From: Ignavibacteriota bacterium
Lineage (GTDB): Bacteria; Bacteroidota; Ignavibacteria; Ignavibacteriales; Ignavibacteriaceae
DNA length: 64,000 nucleotides
Assembly (NCBI GenBank): GCA_013285405.1
Contig: CP053446.1
Coordinates: 781,985-845,984, forward strand
Direction of reading: 5' to 3'
Shown here piece after piece: positions 9,751 to 19,220 of this stretch (its first letter is position 1; each line of letters begins with the position of its first letter). The notes under the pieces were generated by a model. The model was not told the DNA's origin, did not search any database, and saw only the letters and a program-made list of their open reading frames with translations. The position numbers were made by a program, and so were the translations under genes.

Positions 9751-10205
9751 GCAAGAAATATTATTGTAAATTCTCCCAGAGTTATCAAGCCTGATTATAG
9801 AAGGTTTTACTCTGGGATTTTTATTTTTAGAATTTCTATCATTATTAACTCCGGAAAAATTAATCCCGCACATTTATAACAAATAATTATAAAAAATTAA
9901 TTAAAGTTTTTTTGCAATTTTGTTTTCAGATATTTAGGTTTTCTTTTCTCTTTGCTTAAAAAAATTTATTAAATTCTTTTTCCTTCTTCTGCTTTACAAT
10001 CAATAATTCTTATCAACTCATAGGCAAATTTTACGGATTTGTTATTAGTGTTCAATATGTGACGAGTAATTAGAATAATAAAATCGGGACAATTTATTTG
10101 GTTTAGTTTTTGAGTTAATTTGGACATATTTGCAAGTGGTTGTGGAATTATCTCTACTTAGCTGTGATATGCAGAGAATTTTATACATTTTTTTAAGGAG
10201 AATAC
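9751..10205. other. Intergenic region between beta-helix genes 1 and 2
   Basis: It contains the terminator at 9774-9828. The remainder is AT-rich, without a gene or a clear promoter. Its own terminator and long spacer suggest that gene 2 has its own promoter. Confidence 0.6.
9774..9828 (+). terminator. Rho-independent terminator of beta-helix gene 1
   Basis: TCCCAGAGT (9774-9782) pairs perfectly with ACTCTGGGA (9809-9817). Inside it AAGCCT (9787-9792) pairs with AGGTTT (9802-9807), allowing one G-T pair. A T-rich tract, TTTTTATTTTT, follows at once. Confidence 0.85.
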
Positions 10206-11996
10206 ATGAAATCCATTTTACGCCTAATTAATCTATCATTATTAGTGATATTTATATTTCAATGTAATACAAATATGTATTCATCAAATTATTATATTGA
10301 TGGAGATTTAACTACTGGAAGCAATAATGGCACATCATGGGCTAATGCCTGGCAATCAATTTCTGCTATCAATTGGGGTTCTATTAATCCTGGTGATGTA
10401 ATTTTCTTTTCGGGGGGTACAGATTCAACTATTTACCACGAAAGTCTTTCAATCGGTGCGAGCGGAAGTTGGAAGAAATATGTTTATATACTTCCAGGTA
10501 AATATGCACCGAATCCAAATGGACACTCTGGCAGAGTTATTTTAGATGGAGATAGTGTAAGAAGTACTATTGTAACTATAGATGGCAGGCGATGGGTTTA
10601 TATTAAAGGACTTGAAACAAGACACGGAACCGGACGTGGGTGGAATATAATTGGAGCAACAAGACATATTGTTATTGATTCAGTTTATAATTATGAACAT
10701 TCAGATCATCATATGGCGATTATAGGCAATGCCTGGGGTGACGACTGGATAGGAGATAATGACAGTACTTCTTTGATTACCGATATTGAAATTAAGAATT
10801 GTGTTATGTATGGATATAAAAATCATACTAATCCCGGTGCTGATGATTTAATTATTATTGATGCTGCCCAACAGATAAATATTAATAACAACTTTTTACA
10901 CATACAAAATCAACAAATCGGAACTCCTCCTGGTCAACACAAACATATTGACCCATTACAAACTATTGAAGTGAAGAGTGTAAAAATATGGAACAACGTA
11001 TGTATTGTTGATTCAGGATGTTATGGTCATACTATGATACTAGGTATGCAATCAGGAAATGGTGGTGCTGATACAAATATAATCTACAATAACTTTTTAT
11101 ATGAAGGTGGTCATTTGAATGCTGATGGAAATCCTTCAGTTCAAGAACTTTATCTCAGATGGTATGGACAGGGACCTTTTCCACCAACATTCGTAATAAA
11201 TAATACTATAGTTGGAGCTAATGGTGGTACATACCCATTATATCACGAAAGACCAGCCTGGGTAAAAAATAATATTATTGTACAATTAGGAACAAATGGA
11301 CAAAACCCTGCTAACTATGGTGGAGTAGGCAGAGACACCTGGCAAGGAGGATGGAATACTTCTTGGTACAATGAAGCTGATAACAGCAACAATAATTTAA
11401 TCTGGAGAGACTATAGTGATGTAGAATTTGGTGGTAACAGATTTATGGGCAGTGGTGGTTCTCCTGTTGGAACACCAAATGGTTGGTCAGGTTGGACAAA
11501 TAATTACGGTGGCGTAGGTGTAAATGCTAATCCTGGATTCACGGGTAATTATAGATTAGGAAAATTTGAAATAAGTGAAAATTCACCAGCACGAAATGCA
11601 GGGGAAGACTTGCAGTCATTTATCGAGAGCAAAGGATTGCCCTGGACTGATATAAATGGTAATCCAAGAGATTCTTCACCTGATTTAGGTGCTTATGAAT
11701 ATACAGAAACGCACGGAGATTTAGGTTCTAATAGTTCTTATACACTAAGTCAGAATTATCCCAACCCATTTAATCCGACAACAGCAATTGAATACTACAC
11801 TGCTAAATCAAGTCAGGTTAAGTTGGTTGTATATGATATGATAGGTCAGATTGTACAAACTCTGGTGAATGGTGAGAAAGCATCTGGTTCTTATGAGGTT
11901 GTGTTCAATGGAAATAATCTGACAAGTGGAGTATATTTTTATAGATTAGAGATTGCAAATTTTGCTGAGACAAAAAAGATGATGTTATTGAAGTGA
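10206..11996 (+). CDS. Secreted right-handed beta-helix protein 2, T9SS sorted
   Basis: AAGGAG just upstream supports the start. A signal peptide is followed by the same beta-helix core as in the gene at 7696, nearly identical over several hundred residues. The first 50 or so mature residues differ (YYIDGDLTTGSNNGTSWANA). There is no fibronectin-like domain; the core leads straight into a T9SS tail at residues 512-596 (SQNYPNPFNPTTAIEYY, ending KKMMLLK) that is only distantly related to the tail of copy 1. A role as a polysaccharide lyase or binding protein is inferred from the fold; the substrate is unknown. Confidence 0.85.
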   Translation: MKSILRLINLSLLVIFIFQCNTNMYSSNYYIDGDLTTGSNNGTSWANAWQSISAINWGSINPGDVIFFSGGTDSTIYHESLSIGASGSWKKYVYILPGKYAPNPNGHSGRVILDGDSVRSTIVTIDGRRWVYIKGLETRHGTGRGWNIIGATRHIVIDSVYNYEHSDHHMAIIGNAWGDDWIGDNDSTSLITDIEIKNCVMYGYKNHTNPGADDLIIIDAAQQININNNFLHIQNQQIGTPPGQHKHIDPLQTIEVKSVKIWNNVCIVDSGCYGHTMILGMQSGNGGADTNIIYNNFLYEGGHLNADGNPSVQELYLRWYGQGPFPPTFVINNTIVGANGGTYPLYHERPAWVKNNIIVQLGTNGQNPANYGGVGRDTWQGGWNTSWYNEADNSNNNLIWRDYSDVEFGGNRFMGSGGSPVGTPNGWSGWTNNYGGVGVNANPGFTGNYRLGKFEISENSPARNAGEDLQSFIESKGLPWTDINGNPRDSSPDLGAYEYTETHGDLGSNSSYTLSQNYPNPFNPTTAIEYYTAKSSQVKLVVYDMIGQIVQTLVNGEKASGSYEVVFNGNNLTSGVYFYRLEIANFAETKKMMLLK

Positions 11997-12816
11997 ACAA
12001 TTGGCTGAATTAATTTAAGTCTATATTAATTAAATCTTCCATTTCTGAATCGAAAACTGATGGCTGTTAATAATAACTCGAGGATAGAAAAAAGTTCAAA
12101 TCCAAAAATTTACATGAATTATACACATAAACTCCCTCACCCGATACTTTCAATATTTGTGTATATAAATGATCTTGTCTCAGTACGATGTCAACAGAAA
12201 TGGAATCATAGAAGAGGGAAATCTTTTTCATAGAAAAATCTATGAATTTCAGATATAAAAAAATATGTACTTTAGTAAAAGGTGTTTTGATTAATTCTTA
12301 CTCTATTTTTAGTTGGTTTCAAAGGATTTGTTTTTGACCTTTCTCAATTGCTAAAAATTATTATTTTTTAACTGAGAAATATTATGCTTTTAGCTGAACT
12401 GAACTCAATGACTAAACATATCCCAATCTTCACCTTCACAGAAAACATTGTTTTCAATTATCACATTGTGCTAGTGTAGTGTTTAACTCGATCTCGTTAT
12501 TCAAGCACAACCTGATTTTATACAAATAGAATATTTATTGAGCTATTTTCTTATAATCTTAGCACCGACATTTATGCAAACTTTGTCGTCCATATTTGGC
12601 GGTAGTCAAAATTGCAGTATCTACAAGATAGTCTATAAATTTTTTAAAGATTTCTTAATAAATGCTAATAATAAATCTGTTTAATACGGCATAGCAATTG
12701 AGATTTTTTCAGTCATAAATGTGGTTGGATAATTTTCACAATATATGATGCATACAAAAACTAATGAAGTTATCGAGCTGCGATAATTTTAACAATTCTA
12801 ATTATAAGGAGAACGT
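11997..12816. other. Long intergenic region before beta-helix gene 3
   Basis: No credible gene was found. A 29-residue frame at 12169 encodes an EF-hand-like loop but is too short to call. A GGCGGTAG octamer at 12598 is probably chance. The promoter of the gene at 12817 should lie in the right half; no site could be assigned. Confidence 0.5.
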
Positions 12817-14604
12817 ATGAGATTGATTCAACGACTACTATCATTGATAGTTTTATTTCTATTAATTTCCATTTGTATTTATGCAACAGACCATTATGTG
12901 GATAAGAATGTAGCTTCGAATGGCAACGGACAAAGTTGGGCAACAGCCTGGAAAAATTTATCTAACATTAATTGGAACTCAATACAACCAGGCGATGTTA
13001 TTTATATTTCAGGTGGCCCTGATTCTACGATTTACCACGAAACATTGGATGTTGGTAAAAGTGGTAGCTGGAAGAATTATATTTATATAATGCCAGGTAA
13101 ATATGCACCAAATCCAAATGAACACTCTGGCAGAGTAATTCTTGAACAAGACAGTATCCGTGAAAATGCTGTCGAAATCGACAGTAAAAAATGGATATAT
13201 ATTAAAGGCCTGGAAACTAGACACGCAGTTGGTCGTGGTTGGAATATAATCTATTCATCAGCTCACATTGTTATTGATTCAGTTTATAATTATGAACATT
13301 CAGATCATCATATGGCGATTATAGGCAATGCCTGGGGTGACGACTGGATAGGAGATAATGATAGTACTTCGCTGGTTACTGATGTTGAAATTAAGAATTG
13401 TGTTATGTATGGTTATAAAAATCACACCAATCCCGGCGATGATGATATTATTATTATTGATGCTGCCCAGAAAATAAATATTCATCACAACTTTTTACAC
13501 ATACAAAATCAACAGATAGGAACTCCCGTTGGTCAACACAAACACATTGACCCTTTACAAACTATTGAAGTGAAGAATGTTAAAATATGGAATAACGTAT
13601 GTATTGTTGATTCAGGATGTTATGGTCATACTATGATACTTGGTATGCAATCAGGAAATGGTGGTGTTGATACGAATATAATTTATAATAATTATTTATA
13701 TGAAGGTGGTCACTTGAATGCAAATGGTAACCCTTCAGTTCAGGAACTTTACCTCAGATGGTATGGACAGGGTCCTTATCCACCAACTTTCGTGATAAAT
13801 AATACTATAGTTGGTGCTAATGGAGGCACATATCCATTATATCACGAGAGACCAGCCTGGGTAAAAAATAATATTATTGTGCAGTTAGGAACAAATGGAC
13901 AAAACCCTGCTAACTATGGTGGAGTAGGCAGAGACACCTGGCAAGGAGGATGGAACACATCCTGGTATAATGAAGCTGATAACAGTAACAACAATTTAAT
14001 CTGGAGAGACTATAGTGATGTAGAATTTGGTGGCAACAGATTTATGGGCAGTGGTGGTTCTCCAATTGGTACACCAAATGGATGGTCTGGCTGGGTAAAT
14101 ACTTATGGTGGTGTAGGTGTAAATGCTAATCCTCAATTTGTAAATAATGTTAGAAATATTGATGGCTTTTTTATAGGTGCTAACTCTCCGGCAATTAATG
14201 CGGGAGAAAATTTACAATCATTTATAGAAAGTAAAGGATTGCCATGGAAAGATATTTTAGGTAATCCAAGAGATTCATCACCAGATTTAGGTGCTTATGA
14301 ATACGATGGTTTACTTGACGTGCAAGAAGAATTACAACCATCAGCTTATAAAATAGAGCAAAACTATCCCAATCCGTTTAATCCGTCGACAACAATTAGT
14401 TATTTCATCCCTACATCTTCATTTGTGATACTGAAGGTTTATGATATTTTAGGAAATGAAATTAGGAGTTTGGTAAATGAAGAAAAGACACCAGGAAATT
14501 ATCAGTTGGAGTTTAATGCAGCGAACCTACCTACTGGTATATATTTTTACAGACTTCAAGCTGGTAGCTTTATTGAAACCAGAAAGATGGTGCTGATGAA
14601 ATAG
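12817..14604 (+). CDS. Secreted right-handed beta-helix protein 3, T9SS sorted
   Basis: AAGGAG upstream supports the start. A signal peptide precedes the beta-helix core. Near the N-terminus it matches copy 1 (YVDKNVASNGNGQSWATAW), but the segment around LEQDSIRENAVEIDSKKW is its own, and the end of the core (after GGVGVNANP) differs from both other copies. The T9SS tail, residues 511-595 (EQNYPNPFNPSTTISYF, ending RKMVLMK), is again a different version. The mixed pattern of shared blocks suggests exchange among the three genes. The enzymatic activity is not known. Confidence 0.85.
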   Translation: MRLIQRLLSLIVLFLLISICIYATDHYVDKNVASNGNGQSWATAWKNLSNINWNSIQPGDVIYISGGPDSTIYHETLDVGKSGSWKNYIYIMPGKYAPNPNEHSGRVILEQDSIRENAVEIDSKKWIYIKGLETRHAVGRGWNIIYSSAHIVIDSVYNYEHSDHHMAIIGNAWGDDWIGDNDSTSLVTDVEIKNCVMYGYKNHTNPGDDDIIIIDAAQKINIHHNFLHIQNQQIGTPVGQHKHIDPLQTIEVKNVKIWNNVCIVDSGCYGHTMILGMQSGNGGVDTNIIYNNYLYEGGHLNANGNPSVQELYLRWYGQGPYPPTFVINNTIVGANGGTYPLYHERPAWVKNNIIVQLGTNGQNPANYGGVGRDTWQGGWNTSWYNEADNSNNNLIWRDYSDVEFGGNRFMGSGGSPIGTPNGWSGWVNTYGGVGVNANPQFVNNVRNIDGFFIGANSPAINAGENLQSFIESKGLPWKDILGNPRDSSPDLGAYEYDGLLDVQEELQPSAYKIEQNYPNPFNPSTTISYFIPTSSFVILKVYDILGNEIRSLVNEEKTPGNYQLEFNAANLPTGIYFYRLQAGSFIETRKMVLMK

Positions 14605-14627
14605 TACCGAGTGATCCTGTAATCCTG

Positions 14628-14673
14628 AGCCTGTCGATAAATTCAATTTTAATAAAAAGTAATTCGACAGGCT
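14628..14673 (+). terminator. Terminator hairpin between convergent genes
   Basis: AGCCTGTCGA (14628-14637) and TCGACAGGCT (14664-14673) pair perfectly over ten bases, followed by TATTTTATATT. It lies between the ends of the beta-helix gene and the minus-strand polysaccharide locus. The T-tract favours action on the plus strand. Confidence 0.7.
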
Positions 14674-14701
14674 TATTTTATATTAAATAAGAAGTTTTGA
14701 T

Positions 14702-15859
14702 CTATTTATTTTCAATCATTTTTTCATAAATAACTTTCATCGATTCCGCTTGATTCTTCAACGTATATTTCGTAGTACTAAGAAGACCTGCATATTTTCC
14801 CATTCTCTCTAGTTTTATTCTGTCGGTAAATGCCTGTATAATCTTCTCTGATAAACTCTGCTGATTGTTAGAGGATAGAACGAAACCACTTTTTCCTTCT
14901 TCTATAAACTCCTCAAAATCTCCAACGTTTGTTGCAATTACTGGTCGTTCAAATGTATATGCCAGATTAAGTATCCCACTATGTGAAATTCTTCTATAAG
15001 GTAAGACTACGACATCAGATGCAATAAAATATTTAGCAACGTGTGCATCAGGAATAAAATCAGTATGATAGATAACCACAATCTCCTTTGGAAATTTTAA
15101 TATTATTTCTTGGTATTCCAATTTGAGTTCAACGGGGTCAGGTCTCCCTGCAATTATCAAAACTAAATTTTTAATTTTTGAAGACATGTAAGGAAGGCAA
15201 TTCAATAGTAAATCCAATCCTTTGTATTCCTTAATGGCTCCAAAAAATAAAAGAACATTCGCTTCATGAGATAAACCAAAAAATTGCCTTGCCTCAAGTT
15301 TTGATGGTGTTTGATTTGGAATGAGAAAATTAAAATCACCATGCGGAACAACTTTAATTTTCTTTTCGTTCAATTTTGTTTGTTGAAGCAGAGCTTTTTT
15401 ATTCAGATTAGAATGTACAAATAAAATATCAGCTGTCTTATAAACTAAAAGATTAAAAAAATGATCAAGTTTATTCTCATTTAAAGGGGTGACATCATGT
15501 ACGGTATGAGCAAGTTTAATTCCCACTAATTTGAGAAATACGAAATACAAGCTCTCAATTCTTCTTCTTCTGAAAAATTGAAAGTGAACAATATCATATC
15601 TATCCTTTCTTATAAGTCTATAGACTTTTAAAAGATAATTATAATACGTGAAAAACTTTTCAAATTTACTCATAGATTTTGCTTTTGCCGGCATAATCGT
15701 AAGGAGCGGAAAATTTGCAGTGCCATTATCTTTTATATCCTCAGTTACAACAAAACTTATATCAATACTATTCTTTTTTAATGCGTTACAAAGATGAATA
15801 ATGTAATCATTGCCTACATTTGCATCCAACATCAATACTTTAATTTGATTTAAAATCAT
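14702..15859 (-). CDS. Glycosyltransferase family 4
   Basis: The 385-residue product has the two-lobed GT-B layout. The N-terminal half contains IVHFQFF and HTVHDVTP. The C-terminal half has the donor-binding region, with LLFFGAIKEYKGLDLLL, a stretch around ASDVVVLPYR, and the S-G-I-L-NLAYTFERPVIA loop, as in GT4 retaining enzymes that use nucleotide sugars. It is the last gene of the minus-strand exopolysaccharide locus and probably adds a sugar to the lipid-linked repeat unit in the cytoplasm. The start has only a weak ribosome site (GAAAG, rather far upstream). Acceptor and donor are unknown. Confidence 0.85.
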   Translation of the reverse strand: MILNQIKVLMLDANVGNDYIIHLCNALKKNSIDISFVVTEDIKDNGTANFPLLTIMPAKAKSMSKFEKFFTYYNYLLKVYRLIRKDRYDIVHFQFFRRRRIESLYFVFLKLVGIKLAHTVHDVTPLNENKLDHFFNLLVYKTADILFVHSNLNKKALLQQTKLNEKKIKVVPHGDFNFLIPNQTPSKLEARQFFGLSHEANVLLFFGAIKEYKGLDLLLNCLPYMSSKIKNLVLIIAGRPDPVELKLEYQEIILKFPKEIVVIYHTDFIPDAHVAKYFIASDVVVLPYRRISHSGILNLAYTFERPVIATNVGDFEEFIEEGKSGFVLSSNNQQSLSEKIIQAFTDRIKLERMGKYAGLLSTTKYTLKNQAESMKVIYEKMIENK

Positions 15860-16036
15860 GAATTTGATTTACTTTCAGATAAGAAATAAAAAAATGAAAT
15901 TTAAATTATTCGATTTAATATTATTTACTGTAATGATATAGTGATGAATCTGCCAATAAATAGTATTTTTATTAATATTCAGTTTTGCCTTCATAAAACT
16001 TAACATTTGCTTTCAAAATATTTTCGACTTGACTTA

Positions 16037-17506
16037 TTAGGTGACTTTCTCACCACTATTTCCCGATTTAATCCTGAATAAATGTCTAACTATCTGTCTA
16101 AAGATTTCCTTAATTTCAGGCAGTAGTAGGTAAATCGTCAATAAATATGCAATTAATAAAACATTCTTAAAGATTAAGCTATCCGGTATAAACTGATAAT
16201 AGAAAAGCAGCACTATAATTGTCAATAATGATGGTTTAATCAGATTAATCAAATCAATTTTCAGATTATACTTTATTAGATAGAGATAATGTAAGATTAT
16301 TGAAAACAGACTATTCAATAGAATTGCATAGACTGCTCCCATAAAACCCCAAATAGGAACCATCAAGAATGCTGCGATCAAATTAATCGCACCTGCAGCA
16401 ACATTGACCTTTAAAGTTGTTGAGGGGAGTCCTGCTGAAACCAAAGAATACCCCATAATGTTTGACATCGAAGTCAGATAGAAAGCAGCCATCAAAAATG
16501 AAAAAGCCATTGAAGAATCTAAATACTTATCAGAAAAAAGTAACTGGATTATCTCCTTATTGAAAAGAAAAGAAATCATTAACAACAGATTAAGTAAAAT
16601 AGAGAAAGTAAAAAGCGATTTATTCATTAAAATTAATGCAGAATCACGTTCTCCCTTCGACAATAATCTTGCAAGATTTGGATAGAACACTATAATGAAT
16701 GATTGAAATCCTTTTGCGCTAGCCTGTGGAATTTTACCTGCTACATCATAATTGGCTATACTAACCGGATTTAAATAGGCACTGATTATAAAAATATTCA
16801 CTTGCGTTTGAATAAAATACGATATGCCAGAAAGGGAAAGCGGAATACTGAACCTTATAATTCTTTTAATATTTTGAAAATTTAAATCCCAATGAAAAAT
16901 TTCTTTATAAGGAATTAAAGCCATTTGTAACAAAACAGTGAAAGTTACAGCTACGATTTCAACCAATAAAACATTCTTTAATGTCAATTCATGGATATAC
17001 AAGATTACAAGCAACAATGCTACTCTGAATACAGAGGTTATTGTTTGAACTAATGCATATTTTTTAAAGAGGTTCATCCCCTGTAATAAATTATAAAACA
17101 ACCCTCTGAAACTTGATAAAACGAAAAGTATAATAATTACATATAAAAATTCTGTTGCTGTAAAGCTAAACAAAGTCATTAAGGAGTTCCGAAATAATAC
17201 TACAAGAATAATTGCAACAACTATTAAAATTATCCTAATCATTATAGTAGGAACAAAAGTAAATTTTCTTTCTATCTCATTCGTACTAGAAATAAACTTT
17301 ACAAGACTTTGCTCAAGTGCCAAACCGCTCACTGTATCCAGGAACGTGGAAATCACAATTATTAACACATAAATTCCAAATTCTTCCTTTGTGATTTGCC
17401 GTGTAATAATAAGGATACTCACGAATTGAAATATCATGGACACAATAGTACCTAAAGAAGTGGCAGCGGAACCTTTTATAAAATCTCTTTTAAAACTTTT
17501 GTCCAT
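16037..17506 (-). CDS. Wzx-type polysaccharide flippase
   Basis: This 489-residue protein is almost entirely hydrophobic, with about 12-14 membrane segments. The N-terminus (KGSAATSLGTIVSMIFQF, then RQITKEEFGIYVL) is typical of the Wzx/RfbX/MATE-related oligosaccharide flippases. It should move the undecaprenyl-linked repeat unit across the inner membrane. It sits next to the polymerase gene, as expected for a Wzx/Wzy system. The 177-bp and 201-bp gaps on either side hold no visible gene. Confidence 0.9.
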   Translation of the reverse strand: MDKSFKRDFIKGSAATSLGTIVSMIFQFVSILIITRQITKEEFGIYVLIIVISTFLDTVSGLALEQSLVKFISSTNEIERKFTFVPTIMIRIILIVVAIILVVLFRNSLMTLFSFTATEFLYVIIILFVLSSFRGLFYNLLQGMNLFKKYALVQTITSVFRVALLLVILYIHELTLKNVLLVEIVAVTFTVLLQMALIPYKEIFHWDLNFQNIKRIIRFSIPLSLSGISYFIQTQVNIFIISAYLNPVSIANYDVAGKIPQASAKGFQSFIIVFYPNLARLLSKGERDSALILMNKSLFTFSILLNLLLMISFLFNKEIIQLLFSDKYLDSSMAFSFLMAAFYLTSMSNIMGYSLVSAGLPSTTLKVNVAAGAINLIAAFLMVPIWGFMGAVYAILLNSLFSIILHYLYLIKYNLKIDLINLIKPSLLTIIVLLFYYQFIPDSLIFKNVLLIAYLLTIYLLLPEIKEIFRQIVRHLFRIKSGNSGEKVT

Positions 17507-17707
17507 ATTGTCATTAATAAAATATCTAGGAGTTATGCTTTATGATGAATAACTAACTTAAATTAGTTTATAACGAATAAATTTTATTTATTCTATATCA
17601 CACAACATTTATCAAACTATTCTTCAAAATCGAATCAACATTCAACATCTTTTAAGGTTCATATCAAATTTCTTTTTGATTGAACAATTATCTACAAATC
17701 CCAAATG

Positions 17708-19021
17708 TCAGTAACCTTCAAGATTATTCGAAGGTATATGCTTACTATACTTTACGGGTCTTAAGTTAAAATAGAACACTGCAATTGTAACATAGGCTGT
17801 CATAAAATAAAAGGTTGTAATTCCCAAACCTACCTTGAATAGTACAGATTCTGTGTAGTTTAAAGTTACGATTGATATAAAAATTAATATTGCAAGATTA
17901 CTGTTTAACTTGAACATTCGCTGCACATATGCAATTATCGGAAATAAAAAAAATATAAACCCAACAACACCTAACTGAAGTAGTATTTCTATGTAACCGT
18001 TATGAGCTTCATTTACCATAAATCCCTCAAAATAGCTTGCAAATATTTCCAGTCTTGAAGAACCCATAATCCAATAAGTTGCGAAACCGTATCCAAGAAA
18101 GATTTTTTTTTCAACATCATTCAGTGCAAATTCCCAGATATCAACTCGGCCCGAAAGAGTCATATCCTTACCAAAATATCCCGGGATTAAACCGAATATC
18201 TCTGAAGAAAATATTAGAAATATGCCGCTAAAGGTTAGTATAAATAAGAACATTAAACCTAAAAATGATCTGCCGATTCCTAATTTAGAAAAAATTGATT
18301 CTATCTGAAAAACTAAACCCATAAGAACTAGTATAGCAACTGCAATTATGTTTGTTGAACTATGTGCCTTATAAATTATTAATACTGAAACAAAAATTAA
18401 AATAGAATCATACAGTTTTTTCAATCTTGTTCTATCGAAATTAAAAAGTACAATTGAAGATAAAAGACAATAGAAACTGTTTTGCGCAAGCCAGTTTTTT
18501 TGAACTTCGATTCCCCGCCAGGTTCCAAATATCGGATCAATTGCTGCTGGGATAAAACGACACGCATATAAATTAAAAAATAGATATGCTGAAACCACGA
18601 TCTTAAGTTGTTTCAATAGGACTTCATGTTCAATATTTACTAGTGCTTCAACAATTACAAGAAACATTACAAATAACTGAAAAGATCTTTTTATTGATAA
18701 CTCTGGGTGGTCGGACCAGAATGCACTTAATAAACATAATAGAACGAAAATGCTAAGATATTTTTCTGATTTTACAAAAGTTAATATTTTATTAAACCTT
18801 TTTGACATGACAAGTAATGATGAAAAAAACATGAATAAATAGACGATCTGATTTCTAATGTTGGTAGTCTCACCAGCATAGATATCAGCATAATTAGCAG
18901 GATCAAAGGGTATGTTAGTAGTAAAAAATATAACGTATAAGAGTATAAAAGAATTTATCTTAATCAGTAGATCAGTAAAATTAATTGGTTCGCGAAGTTT
19001 ATTTAGTAAAAAGTCCAGCAT
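17708..19021 (-). CDS. Wzy-type O-antigen/exopolysaccharide polymerase
   Basis: The 437-residue protein has about ten to twelve predicted membrane segments. A large loop before the last segments carries GRVDIWEFALNDV and NEAHNGYIEILLQLGVVGF, the signature region of the O-antigen ligase/polymerase family (Wzy_C), including the conserved histidine. It would join repeat units on the periplasmic side. Because a flippase and chain-length regulator are in the same locus, polymerase is the better reading than ligase. Confidence 0.85.
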   Translation of the reverse strand: MLDFLLNKLREPINFTDLLIKINSFILLYVIFFTTNIPFDPANYADIYAGETTNIRNQIVYLFMFFSSLLVMSKRFNKILTFVKSEKYLSIFVLLCLLSAFWSDHPELSIKRSFQLFVMFLVIVEALVNIEHEVLLKQLKIVVSAYLFFNLYACRFIPAAIDPIFGTWRGIEVQKNWLAQNSFYCLLSSIVLFNFDRTRLKKLYDSILIFVSVLIIYKAHSSTNIIAVAILVLMGLVFQIESIFSKLGIGRSFLGLMFLFILTFSGIFLIFSSEIFGLIPGYFGKDMTLSGRVDIWEFALNDVEKKIFLGYGFATYWIMGSSRLEIFASYFEGFMVNEAHNGYIEILLQLGVVGFIFFLFPIIAYVQRMFKLNSNLAILIFISIVTLNYTESVLFKVGLGITTFYFMTAYVTIAVFYFNLRPVKYSKHIPSNNLEGY

Positions 19022-19220
19022 TAAATAACAAAATAAATTTTGAATGCATTAAGTCGTTTATATAATTAAGATTAAAAAAAGATAAAAATCATTTATTAGA
19101 AAATTTGATCTTCATAATATCAATTTGCTAGCATTCTTTTTCCATATTGAGTTTACACATTCTCAAACATTACAAAAAATAATTTCGAATTTTTACTTTC
19201 GAATTTGCAAGAAAGAAATA

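Noticed and set aside
12094..12103. GTTCAAATCC, similar to a tRNA T-arm
   Set aside because: No acceptor, D or anticodon stems can be formed around it.
12169..12258. Short frame with the EF-hand-like loop DVNRNGIIEEGN in the gap before beta-helix gene 3
   Set aside because: Only 29 residues, no ribosome site and no neighbouring dockerin module; likely chance.
12598..12605. GGCGGTAG, the core of the ops/JUMPstart element
   Set aside because: Found once, before a beta-helix gene and not in the leader of the polysaccharide operon; the rest of the element does not match.
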